A DNA stretch of 64,000 bases from contig DASVBU010000004.1 in NCBI GenBank assembly GCA_036375695.1, positions 1 to 64,000 of the forward strand. The letters run 5' to 3'. This DNA is from ZC4RG35 sp036375695 (GTDB lineage: Bacteria > Actinomycetota > Acidimicrobiia > Spongiisociales > ZC4RG35). The notes beneath the pieces are model-generated. The model did no database searches and was not told the origin of the DNA. It saw nothing but the letters and a program-made list of their open reading frames with translations. Below are positions 54,637-62,625 of the stretch, piece after piece (within the stretch, counting starts at the first letter, position 1; each line of letters begins with the position of its first letter). Position numbers and translations under genes: made by a program.

Positions 54637-55650
54637 ATGGTCATCGTCATGCACCCCGACGCCACCTCAGACGAAGTCGCTGCGGTCGTGGCGCGCCTTC
54701 GAACCGTTGGAGCGGAGGTCACCGTGACCACCGAGGGCGGACGCACGGTGATCAGCGGGACCACCGAGATCCGACTCCAGGAGGAAGCCCCATGGCACGA
54801 CCTGCCCGGTGTGGAGCGGGTCGTGCCCAGTGTTCGCGGGGGAAGACGCGTCGGGCGGGGCTACCAGCACGAGGACAGCGTGGTCATGGTGGGGGGCGTC
54901 CCGGTGGGCGACGGCAGCCTGACCATCGTCGCCGGACCATGCGCGGTGGAGAGCCGCGAGCAGCTGCTGACGGTGGCCGAGGCGGTGAAAGCGGCCGGCG
55001 CCACCATCCTCCGCGGTGACGCCTTCAAGCCGCGCACCTCTCCGTACACGTTCCAGGGCCTGGGCAAGGCGGCGCTCGAGTACCTGGCCGAGGCCCGTGC
55101 CGCCACCGGTCTTCCCTTCGTCGCCGAGGTCCTCGATCCGCGTGACGTGGAGCTGGTCTCCTCTTATGCAGACATGCTCCGTGTCGGCACACGGAACATG
55201 TCCAACCACGCCCTGCTCCGCGAGGTCGGACGCCAGTCGAAGCCGGTGCAGCTGAAGCGGGGCCGCGCCGCCACCGTGGAGGAGTGGATCGATGCCGCCG
55301 AGTACATCTACAACGAAGGGAACCACCAGATCGTCATGGTGGAACGCGGCGTGCGCGGGTTCGATCCGAGTGTCCGCAACACCCTGGACATCTCGGCGGT
55401 GCCGCTGGCCAAGCTACGCACCCACCTGCCGGTGATCGTCGACCCCTCACACGCCGGGGGTCGCCGGGACCTGGTCCCCGCCCTGGCGAAGGCCGCCCTC
55501 GCCGCCGGTGCAGACGGAGTCATGATCGACGTCCATCCCGAGCCCCACGAGGCCCTGGTCGACGGATCCCAGGCCCTCCGGCCGGACGCGTTCGCGGCGC
55601 TCGTGGAGGAGCTGAGAGCGGTGGCCCGGGCCGTCGGCCTGCGGGCGTGA
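54637..55650 (+). CDS. 3-deoxy-7-phosphoheptulonate (DAHP) synthase, FL-domain type
   Basis: A 337-residue enzyme of the shikimate pathway, the Thermotoga/Bacillus-type with an N-terminal ferredoxin-like regulatory domain (about residues 1-75) and a TIM barrel. VAGPCAVESREQL, GDAFKPRTSPYTFQGLG, VGTRNMSNHALLREVGR, LKRGRAATVEEW and PVIVDPSHAGGRRD are conserved, with Cys, His, Glu and Asp metal ligands among them. Length fits this type (about 338). The symbol aroF or aroG cannot be assigned. It is divergent from the VIT-family gene. Confidence 0.93.
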   Translation: MVIVMHPDATSDEVAAVVARLRTVGAEVTVTTEGGRTVISGTTEIRLQEEAPWHDLPGVERVVPSVRGGRRVGRGYQHEDSVVMVGGVPVGDGSLTIVAGPCAVESREQLLTVAEAVKAAGATILRGDAFKPRTSPYTFQGLGKAALEYLAEARAATGLPFVAEVLDPRDVELVSSYADMLRVGTRNMSNHALLREVGRQSKPVQLKRGRAATVEEWIDAAEYIYNEGNHQIVMVERGVRGFDPSVRNTLDISAVPLAKLRTHLPVIVDPSHAGGRRDLVPALAKAALAAGADGVMIDVHPEPHEALVDGSQALRPDAFAALVEELRAVARAVGLRA

Positions 55651-55651
55651 C

Positions 55652-56794
55652 TCAGTCTCGGGCCAGGGAGACCATCGCCGCCAGACCGGCGGTCATCCCG
55701 ATGGGGATGGCCCCCTCGTCGAGTCGGAACCCGGCGGAGTGGATGTCGTCGCCACCGCAGTGGACGCCGAGCCGGAACATGGCGCCCGGGACGCGGTCGA
55801 GGTAGTAGGCGAAATCCTCCCCGCCCATGCTGGTCTCGGTGGGGACGACGGCTCCGTCGCCCAGGGCGGCTCGGGCGGCGGTGGCGAAGGCGTCGGCGAC
55901 ACCGACGTCGTTCATCACCGGCGGCACACCCCTGCGATACTCGACTCGGTGATCGGCGCCGTAGGTCGAGGCGATCCGGGCCACCGTGGCCTCGACCAGT
56001 TCGGGCAGGGCCGCCCGGATGTCGGGGTGGAGCGACCGGATCGTCCCCTTCAGCTCCACCCGGGTGGGGATGACGTTGGGGGCTTCGCCACCACGAACGG
56101 CCCCGAAGGCCGTCACCACCGGAAGGCGGGCGTCGAAGGCGGCACGTACGGCGGTGGGCAGCTCGGTGATGACCTTGCCGGCCGCTGCCACGACGTCGAC
56201 GGTCCGGTGGGGCCGGGACGTGTGACCCCCCGGGCCCTCGAGGGCGATGGTGAAGCCATCGGTCCCTGCGGTCACCGCACCGGACCGGACTCCGATGCGA
56301 CCTGCCTCCAGCGTGGGGTCGACGTGGAAGGCCATGACCGCCTCGAGACCGTCCACGATCCCTTCGGCGATCAGGTCGACGGCGCCCCCGACGATCGACT
56401 CCTCGGCCGGCTGGAAGAAGACCCGGAACCCGCCTTCGACGTCGAGCCGGGAGAGGCCGATGGCGATCCCGGCGGCGATGGCGGAGTGGGCGTCGTGACC
56501 ACAGGCGTGCATCCAGCCCGGGTTCTCCGAGCGGGGGTCGTTGCCGTCCGGCTCGTGGATGGGGAGGGCGTCGATGTCCGCCCGGAACCCGACACGGGGC
56601 TCCCCGATGTCCACCCAGAGACCGGTCCCCGCCTCGCGGACCACGGGGTCGAGACCGGCGGCGTCGAGGGTCTCGGCGAGGATCTCGGTGGTCCGCTGCT
56701 CCTGATTGGAGGGCTCGGGGTTGCGATGGAGGAGGCGGCGCAGCTCTGTGATCTCGGGCGTGAGGACGGCGACGGTCTTCTCCAGGTCGGGCAT
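55652..56794 (-). CDS. M20-family amidohydrolase
   Basis: A 380-residue M20D peptidase/amidohydrolase, as in N-acyl-amino-acid hydrolases and hippurate-type enzymes. Metal ligands include Cys98 and His100 (HACGHDAH), Glu131/Glu132 (QPAEES), and the His residues in AFHVDP and near the C terminus (DDIHSAGF). GGHTSRPHRTVD begins the dimerisation domain. TACGAT ends 6 bases before ATG 56794, so a leaderless start is likely. Its end lies one base after the DAHP synthase stop, in a convergent pair. Substrate is unknown. Confidence 0.88.
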   Translation of the reverse strand: MPDLEKTVAVLTPEITELRRLLHRNPEPSNQEQRTTEILAETLDAAGLDPVVREAGTGLWVDIGEPRVGFRADIDALPIHEPDGNDPRSENPGWMHACGHDAHSAIAAGIAIGLSRLDVEGGFRVFFQPAEESIVGGAVDLIAEGIVDGLEAVMAFHVDPTLEAGRIGVRSGAVTAGTDGFTIALEGPGGHTSRPHRTVDVVAAAGKVITELPTAVRAAFDARLPVVTAFGAVRGGEAPNVIPTRVELKGTIRSLHPDIRAALPELVEATVARIASTYGADHRVEYRRGVPPVMNDVGVADAFATAARAALGDGAVVPTETSMGGEDFAYYLDRVPGAMFRLGVHCGGDDIHSAGFRLDEGAIPIGMTAGLAAMVSLARD

Positions 56795-56830
56795 GGAGGG
56801 ATCGTAACCAGGCGGCACTTGGAGAGAACC

Positions 56831-56888
56831 ACCCCCTACCCCCGGCCTTTCGGCCGGCGGTACTTTCCCCCAGCCTTCGGCTGGGGGA
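56831..56888 (-). repeat. Two-hairpin dispersed repeat, copy 2
   Basis: On the minus strand this reads the same as the copy at 42648-42706: hairpin 1 CCCCCAGCC-GAA-GGCTGGGGG, then TACCGCCGGCC-GAAA-GGCCGGGGGTA and a G-run. The GAAA tetraloop is a stable GNRA type. The element lies between the M20 start and the glnE stop. Confidence 0.8.
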
Positions 56889-56892
56889 CTGA

Positions 56893-59580
56893 TCAGGTGT
56901 CGAAGAACCGCTTCTCGAAGACGCGGCGGGCGCGACGGGTGTGGCGGCGGTATTGCTCCATCAGCTCGGTGCGGCGATCGAAGCCGAGAGCGGCGGCGAG
57001 ACGACCCAGTTCGTCGGCGTTGGTCGGCATGATGTCGTTGCTCCGACCACCACGGAGATGGAGACGGAGACGAAGCCGGGTGAGCAGCTCGAGGGCCTCC
57101 TCGAGGGCGCCGGCCTCGTCGGAGGCCAGGGCGCCCATGCCCCCCAGGGCACGTATGGCCTCCCGGGTGTTCGGCGTGCGCACCGCGGGCTCGGTGGCGC
57201 CATGACGCAATTGGAGTAGCTGGGTGACGAACTCGATGTCGCTCAAGCCCCCCGGGCCGAGTTTGAGGTGGTGGGCCGGCTCGACGCCGACAGGCAGCCT
57301 CTCCGTCTCGACCCGCGCCTTCACCATCCGAATCGAGCGGACGAAGGCCTCGTCCAGTTCCGGCCGCCACACCACCGGTTCGACCATCTCCATGAACGCG
57401 TCGAGCAGATCCGGGTCGCCCGCCGCGGGCCGGGCCCGGACCAGCGCCAGGACCTCCCACGGCTCGGCCCACTCCGCGTAGTAGCGGCGGTAGCCCTCGA
57501 GAGATCGTGTCAGCGGCCCCCGGCGACCCTCGGGCCGGAGCTCGGTGTCGATTACCAGGCCCGGCCCATGACGGCTCGGCGCCGAGACCATCCGTTCCAC
57601 CTCGCCGGCCAGGGCGACTGCCTCGTCACCGTCATCGGCGTGGACGTAGACCAGGTCGAGGTCTGACCCGTAGGAGAGCTCGCGACCGCCCCACTTGCCC
57701 ATGGCCAGCACGCCGAACCCCTTCTCTGCGCCCAGGGCGTGCAGGGCCCCGGTGATCACGGCGTCGCCGGTGTCCGAGAGCGAGCCGGTGGTCACCTCGG
57801 GTGGCGCCCCATCGATGATGTCCCGTGCCGCGATGCGCAGCGTGCGACGGCGGGCGAAACGGCGGATGGTCCCGACCTTCTCGTCGGGGTCGGGCCGGGA
57901 GTCGAGCAGGCCGATCAGGCGGTCGATGGCCCCGGCTCGGTCGCGGATGTTCCAGTCCGGCTCGTCGGCGGACAGCTGGGTGGTGGCGAACTCGGGTATT
58001 CGGTCGAGGAGGGCCCCGAGCAACTCGCCGGTGCCGAGGAGCAGGCAGAGACGCTCCCCGGCCACGGGGTTGGTGTGGATCAGCGTGGCGAGGGCGCCGT
58101 GGTCGGTGGTGTGGGCCAGGAGGAGACGGAGCTGGCGGAGACCCAGGTCGGGGTCGGGGGAGCGGGACAGCCAGTCGAGGGTCAGGGGCAGGGCCTGCTG
58201 CATGGCGCGGGACCGTCGCGAGAGGCCGGCGGTCATGTCGGCGAACGCGGCCTCCGCAGCGGCCAGTTCGCGGAACCCGAGGGCGGCGAGACGCATCCGC
58301 GCCGCCTCGGGCTCGAGACGAGCCGACGGGATCCCGGCCAGGGACTCCAGGATCGGCCGGAAGTAGAGCCTCTCGTGAAGGTCGCGGGCGGTGGCCCTCA
58401 CCTCGGTGAGCCTGCGGTCGAACTCGCCGACCGGATCGGCGATCCACCCGAGACTGCGGCCCAGCCGCTCCCGCTCCTCCAATGAGGCTGGGAGGCTGTG
58501 TGTCTGGGTCAGGTCCCAGATCTGGAGACGATGCTCCACCTGGCGCAGGAAGCGGTAGGCGTCGGCGAGACGCTCGGCCTCATCGGCGGCGATGTAGCCG
58601 TTGGCGCCGAGCTCGTCGATGCCGTCGAGCGTGGCGGGCTTGCGCAGGTCGGGGTCGAAACGGCCGTGGACCATCTGCAGCATCTGCACCGCGAACTCGA
58701 TGTCCCGGATCCCTCCCGGCCCGCGCTTCAAGTCGCGGGGTGCGGCCTCCCCTTCGGAGCGGGCCTTGATGAGCCGGATCGCCCTCAGCTCCTCGGGCTC
58801 GAGGCCCCGCTCCCAGACCAGTTCGTGGGCCATCTCCACGAAGCGCTTCCCGACCTCGGCGGCGCCTGCAGCAGCGCGCGCCTTGAGCAAGGCCTGCAGC
58901 TCCCAGCCTTCGGCCCAGCGGTCGTAGTAGGACCGGTGGCTGGAGAGGCTGCGGCTCAGCGGGCCGATGGCGCCCTCGGGTCGGAGGGTGGCGTCGACGA
59001 CGAAGGCCGTGCCCTCGAAGGTCGGTGAGGAGAGGGTGGTCATCACCCGGGAGGCGAGTGCGATGGCCGCGGCGCGCGCCGGGTCCGAGCTTCCGTCCGG
59101 GCCCTCGTGGGCGAACACCATGTCGAGGTCCGAGTAGTAGTTCAGCTCACGGGCTCCCCACTTTCCCATGGCGATGACGGCCAGGGCAGTTTCCTCCAGT
59201 GCCGGATGCTGGGGGAGCAGGGCCTGGCGGGCCTCCTCGAGGACCTCCCGGGTGATGACATCGACGGCATCGGACCAGCGCGCCGTCGCCGTGCGCAGGT
59301 CGATCACGCCCTCCAGATCGTCGGCCAGGATCGGGATCAGCGCCGCGCGGAGACGCAGTGGCACCGAGGCCGAAGGTGGCGTCTCGCCGTCGATCAGGGA
59401 GGGGTGGACCGCCAGGGCCGAGGCGAGGGCGCGGCTCGCCCCACAGACTCGAGCGACCCGCGCCAGACGCACGGGGTCGTCGGCCAGGCCCGGATCGGCG
59501 GCCAGGACGGCCTCGAGCCGGTGGCGCGCCGCCTCGGGGTCGCCACTCGCCGCCAATGCCTCTTCGACCCGGTCGTCCAT
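56893..59580 (-). CDS. glnE: Bifunctional glutamine synthetase adenylyltransferase/deadenylase
   Basis: A protein of about 895 residues that adenylylates and deadenylylates glutamine synthetase. Two nucleotidyltransferase domains are visible, each with GxWGxxExxxxSDLD (MGKWGARELNYYSDLDMVF in the N-terminal half; MGKWGGRELSYGSDLDLVY in the C-terminal half), separated by helical regions. VDATLRPEGAIGPLSRS and VIDTELRPEGRRGPLTRS mark the rest of each active site. The start is ATG 59580 or GTG 59586, which follows a TAGCCT box. The glnA gene is not in the window. Confidence 0.94.
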   Translation of the reverse strand: MDDRVEEALAASGDPEAARHRLEAVLAADPGLADDPVRLARVARVCGASRALASALAVHPSLIDGETPPSASVPLRLRAALIPILADDLEGVIDLRTATARWSDAVDVITREVLEEARQALLPQHPALEETALAVIAMGKWGARELNYYSDLDMVFAHEGPDGSSDPARAAAIALASRVMTTLSSPTFEGTAFVVDATLRPEGAIGPLSRSLSSHRSYYDRWAEGWELQALLKARAAAGAAEVGKRFVEMAHELVWERGLEPEELRAIRLIKARSEGEAAPRDLKRGPGGIRDIEFAVQMLQMVHGRFDPDLRKPATLDGIDELGANGYIAADEAERLADAYRFLRQVEHRLQIWDLTQTHSLPASLEERERLGRSLGWIADPVGEFDRRLTEVRATARDLHERLYFRPILESLAGIPSARLEPEAARMRLAALGFRELAAAEAAFADMTAGLSRRSRAMQQALPLTLDWLSRSPDPDLGLRQLRLLLAHTTDHGALATLIHTNPVAGERLCLLLGTGELLGALLDRIPEFATTQLSADEPDWNIRDRAGAIDRLIGLLDSRPDPDEKVGTIRRFARRRTLRIAARDIIDGAPPEVTTGSLSDTGDAVITGALHALGAEKGFGVLAMGKWGGRELSYGSDLDLVYVHADDGDEAVALAGEVERMVSAPSRHGPGLVIDTELRPEGRRGPLTRSLEGYRRYYAEWAEPWEVLALVRARPAAGDPDLLDAFMEMVEPVVWRPELDEAFVRSIRMVKARVETERLPVGVEPAHHLKLGPGGLSDIEFVTQLLQLRHGATEPAVRTPNTREAIRALGGMGALASDEAGALEEALELLTRLRLRLHLRGGRSNDIMPTNADELGRLAAALGFDRRTELMEQYRRHTRRARRVFEKRFFDT

Positions 59581-59638
59581 GTCCACGCGACAGGCTAAGA
59601 CGGCCGTGACATCCGGGTCTTCCGCGTAACGTGACGGC

Positions 59639-61279
59639 ATGACGTTTCGCGTCGCGGGCGCCCAACTGAACGCGGTGGTCGGCGACATCCGCGGCAACGA
59701 GCGACGGATCCTCGAGGCCATGAAGGACGCGGCCGACCGCGGCGCCGACATCCTCCTCACGCCCGAGTTGGCCCTGACCGGCTACCCCCCTGAGGACCTG
59801 GTCCATCGTCCGGACTTCGTGGCGGCGAACCTCGAGGCACTCCAGCGCCTGGCGGAGGCGACGGGGGAGATGGCGGTGGTGGTGGGTCATCTCGACCCTA
59901 CGGCCGAGGGGACCCATGCCGGTGCGCCCGACGCCAGGCCCCGCGACGTCGCCAACGCCGCCTCCCTCCTCCAGCACGGCCGCATCGTCGGCACCTATCA
60001 CAAGGTGGTGCTCCCCAACTACGGGGTGTTCGACGAGGATCGCAACTTCGCGGCCGGGACCGAACCCGACCTGGTCTGGGAGGTCGGGGACACGACGGTC
60101 GGGATCTCGGTATGTGAGGACATCTGGCTGCCCGATGGCCCACCGTCGCGGCAGGCGGCCGCCGGCGCCCGGATCCTCCTCAACATCAATGCCTCGCCAT
60201 ACCACCGCGGCAAGGCCAGGGAGCGGGAGTCGATGCTGGCCGAACGGGCCCGGGCCTCCGCTGCGACCGTGGTCTACGTCAACCTCGTAGGTGGCCAGGA
60301 CGAGTTGGTGTTCGACGGCGCCTCGGTGGTGATCGGGCCCGATGGCGAGGTGGTCCACCGATCTCCACAGTTCGAGGAGGACCTCTTCGTCACCGACCTC
60401 GAGACCGGCACCGTGGCCCCGCTGATGGACCCGATCGAGGAGGTCTACACCGCCCTGGTGGTCGGCGTCCGGGACTACGTGCGCAAGAACGGATTCACCG
60501 CGGTCGCCGTCGGTCTGTCCGGGGGAATCGACTCGGCGGTGACCGCCACCATCGCGGCCGACGCCCTCGGCCCCGGGAACGTCTGGGCGCTGGCCATGCC
60601 GTCTCGCTACTCGTCCCGGCACTCGGTGGAGGATGCGCTGGCACTGGCGGCCAACCTGGGCATCCGATGCGACGTGGTGCCGATCGAGCCCATGCACGCC
60701 TCATATCTCGAGACCCTCCACGAGCTGTTCGGCGAGGAGGACTTGGGGGTGACCGAGGAGAACCTCCAGGCCAGGATCCGGGGCAACCTCCTCATGGCGA
60801 TCTCCAACCATCACCGGCACCTGGTCCTCACCACCGGGAACAAGTCGGAGACCGCCGTGGGCTACGCCACGCTCTATGGCGACATGGTCGGCGGCTACGC
60901 CCCCCTCAAGGACGTGTTCAAGACGCTGGTCTACGAACTGGCCAGGTGGCGGAACCGTGACGGGGAGGTGGTGCCGGAGGGCACGCTGACCAAGCCACCC
61001 TCGGCCGAGCTGCGACCGGGACAGACGGATCAGGACACCCTCCCGCCATACGAAGAGCTGGATCGGATCCTCGAGCTGTACGTGGAGCAGGACATGGGGC
61101 CCGAGAAGATCGTGGCGCAGGGCTTCGATCCGGAGACCGTGGGGAGAGTGGTGGCGATGGTGGACCGATCGGAGTACAAGCGAAGGCAGGGTGCACCCGG
61201 GCCCAAGATCACCACCAAGGCGTTCGGGAAGGACCGCCGGCTGCCCATGACCAACGCCTACCGTGCGGAACCGAGATGA
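59639..61279 (+). CDS. nadE: Glutamine-dependent NAD+ synthetase
   Basis: A 546-residue enzyme with an N-terminal nitrilase-type glutaminase (PELALTGYPPEDL with the catalytic Glu, YHKVVLPNYGVFDE with Lys, and ISVCEDIWLPDG with Cys) and a C-terminal ATP-pyrophosphatase (GLSGGIDSAVTA; later TGNKSETAVGYATLYGDMVGGYAP). It makes NAD from deamido-NAD, ATP and Gln. TAACGT ends 6 bases before ATG 59639. The aminotransferase start overlaps its stop (ATGA). Confidence 0.95.
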   Translation: MTFRVAGAQLNAVVGDIRGNERRILEAMKDAADRGADILLTPELALTGYPPEDLVHRPDFVAANLEALQRLAEATGEMAVVVGHLDPTAEGTHAGAPDARPRDVANAASLLQHGRIVGTYHKVVLPNYGVFDEDRNFAAGTEPDLVWEVGDTTVGISVCEDIWLPDGPPSRQAAAGARILLNINASPYHRGKARERESMLAERARASAATVVYVNLVGGQDELVFDGASVVIGPDGEVVHRSPQFEEDLFVTDLETGTVAPLMDPIEEVYTALVVGVRDYVRKNGFTAVAVGLSGGIDSAVTATIAADALGPGNVWALAMPSRYSSRHSVEDALALAANLGIRCDVVPIEPMHASYLETLHELFGEEDLGVTEENLQARIRGNLLMAISNHHRHLVLTTGNKSETAVGYATLYGDMVGGYAPLKDVFKTLVYELARWRNRDGEVVPEGTLTKPPSAELRPGQTDQDTLPPYEELDRILELYVEQDMGPEKIVAQGFDPETVGRVVAMVDRSEYKRRQGAPGPKITTKAFGKDRRLPMTNAYRAEPR

Positions 61280-62091
61280 CGACGACGATCCTGATCAACG
61301 GCCAACCGTCCGACGGGCGCATCCCGGTCACCGACTCCTCGGTCCTCAGGGGCGACGCCGTCTTCGAGGTGATCAAGGTCTACGACGGCGCCCTGTTCCG
61401 TCTCGACGACCACATCGACCGTCTCGAGTCCAGCGCCCGGAAGCTCCAGATCAACCTGCCCCGACGCAGCCTCCTCGCCGACTGGATGACCAGGGCGGCC
61501 GAGGAAGTGCAGGACGGGGTCGTCCGGGTCGTGGCCACCAGGGGCTCCAGCGTCCCCGGTGAGCCCGGTGAGCCGCTGGTCATCGTTTTCGGGCACGGGT
61601 GGGACAGGCCGGACGCGCCGTGCCGCCTGTTCCCGATGACGGCGCCGTGGCATGCCGCCGGCGCCCCCTGGGAGCTGGCGGGGGCCAAGCTCACGTCGTA
61701 CGCGCCCAACATGGCGTCGACCCGGCGTGCCCAGGCGGAGGGCTTCGACGACGCCCTACTGCTCAGCACCGACGGCATCGTCCTGGAGGGCCCGACCTTC
61801 TCGGTGGCCTGGGTGATCGACGGCGTGCTCGAGACCCCGGGTCTTGGTCTCGGCATCCTCGACTCGATCACGAGACGCGTCGCCCTGGAGCTGGCCAACG
61901 CCGAAGGGATAGCGGTGGAAGAGGTCGAGGCCCCCCTGCAGCGGATGCTGGAGGCCGAAGAGGCCATGGTCTGGTCGACGGTGCGGGAGGTGCACCCGGT
62001 TTGCGCGGTGGGTGATCACGGGTACGAGACCGGCCCGATCACGAAGACCCTGCAGGAGGCGTTCTCGGCCCATGTGGGGAACCCCGGCTAG
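61276..62091 (+). CDS. Class IV aminotransferase (PabC/IlvE/D-amino-acid transaminase family)
   Basis: A 271-residue fold-type IV PLP enzyme. The PLP lysine lies in GAKLTSYAPNM, preceded by INGQPSDGRIPVTDSSVLRGDAVFEVIKVYDG; LLSTDGIVLEGPTFSVAWV and SITRRVALELANAEGI are typical of the family. Aminodeoxychorismate lyase, branched-chain and D-amino acid aminotransferases are not separable by eye here. The ATG overlaps the nadE stop by ATGA, so the two are translationally coupled. Confidence 0.82.
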   Translation: MTTTILINGQPSDGRIPVTDSSVLRGDAVFEVIKVYDGALFRLDDHIDRLESSARKLQINLPRRSLLADWMTRAAEEVQDGVVRVVATRGSSVPGEPGEPLVIVFGHGWDRPDAPCRLFPMTAPWHAAGAPWELAGAKLTSYAPNMASTRRAQAEGFDDALLLSTDGIVLEGPTFSVAWVIDGVLETPGLGLGILDSITRRVALELANAEGIAVEEVEAPLQRMLEAEEAMVWSTVREVHPVCAVGDHGYETGPITKTLQEAFSAHVGNPG

Positions 62092-62112
62092 AGAGGAGGC
62101 GTTGAGTACGGC

Positions 62113-62625
62113 ATGAGACGTGCCCGCCTGCTCGGTGCCTCCCTGGTGGCAGTATTGGCGCTGATCGCCTGCACCGGTGATCCCGAGACCACGACCACGA
62201 CCTCGGTTGCCGGCGATGGCACGCTCCCGGGTGGGACCAACGGCGCGACCACGACCACTTCGAGCGTTCCCGAGGCATCCAACACCACCCTTCGCGGCCA
62301 GCCGGTCACCGACTACGAGACGGTGGCGCGGCTCCCCACCACCAACGGCGAGGTGCTCCACATCGTCATCCCGCAGGGCGGCTACACCGACGTCGACCTC
62401 TTCGGATTCATCGCCGACCTCAAGGAGGCCGACCCGGATCTCTGGGGCGTGGAGGTTTTCGACGACGCGGCTGCGGCGGAGGCGTTCGCGGTCGCGGAAG
62501 CCGAGCGCACCGAGGAGCAGAGCCGGCTCATAGACCAGCATCACCTGATCAGCCTGGTGTCGGGGGACACCGTGGTCTATCAGGGGCCCTTCGAGGAGTT
62601 CGGGCAGCAGATCCTCGGTTCCTGA
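62113..62625 (+). CDS. Small lipoprotein of unknown function
   Basis: A 170-residue lipoprotein. The signal peptide RRARLLGASLVAVLALIAC ends at the lipidated Cys of LIAC. A Thr/Ser/Gly-rich linker of about 40 residues follows and then a compact acidic domain (EVLHIVIPQGGYTDVDLFGFIADLK, FDDAAAAEAFAVAEAE). No known domain is recognised. GAGAGGA at about 62091-62097 is the nearest ribosome binding site, 15 bases before the ATG. It lies 21 bases after the aminotransferase and ends directly against the convergent mgtE. Confidence 0.72.
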   Translation: MRRARLLGASLVAVLALIACTGDPETTTTTSVAGDGTLPGGTNGATTTTSSVPEASNTTLRGQPVTDYETVARLPTTNGEVLHIVIPQGGYTDVDLFGFIADLKEADPDLWGVEVFDDAAAAEAFAVAEAERTEEQSRLIDQHHLISLVSGDTVVYQGPFEEFGQQILGS

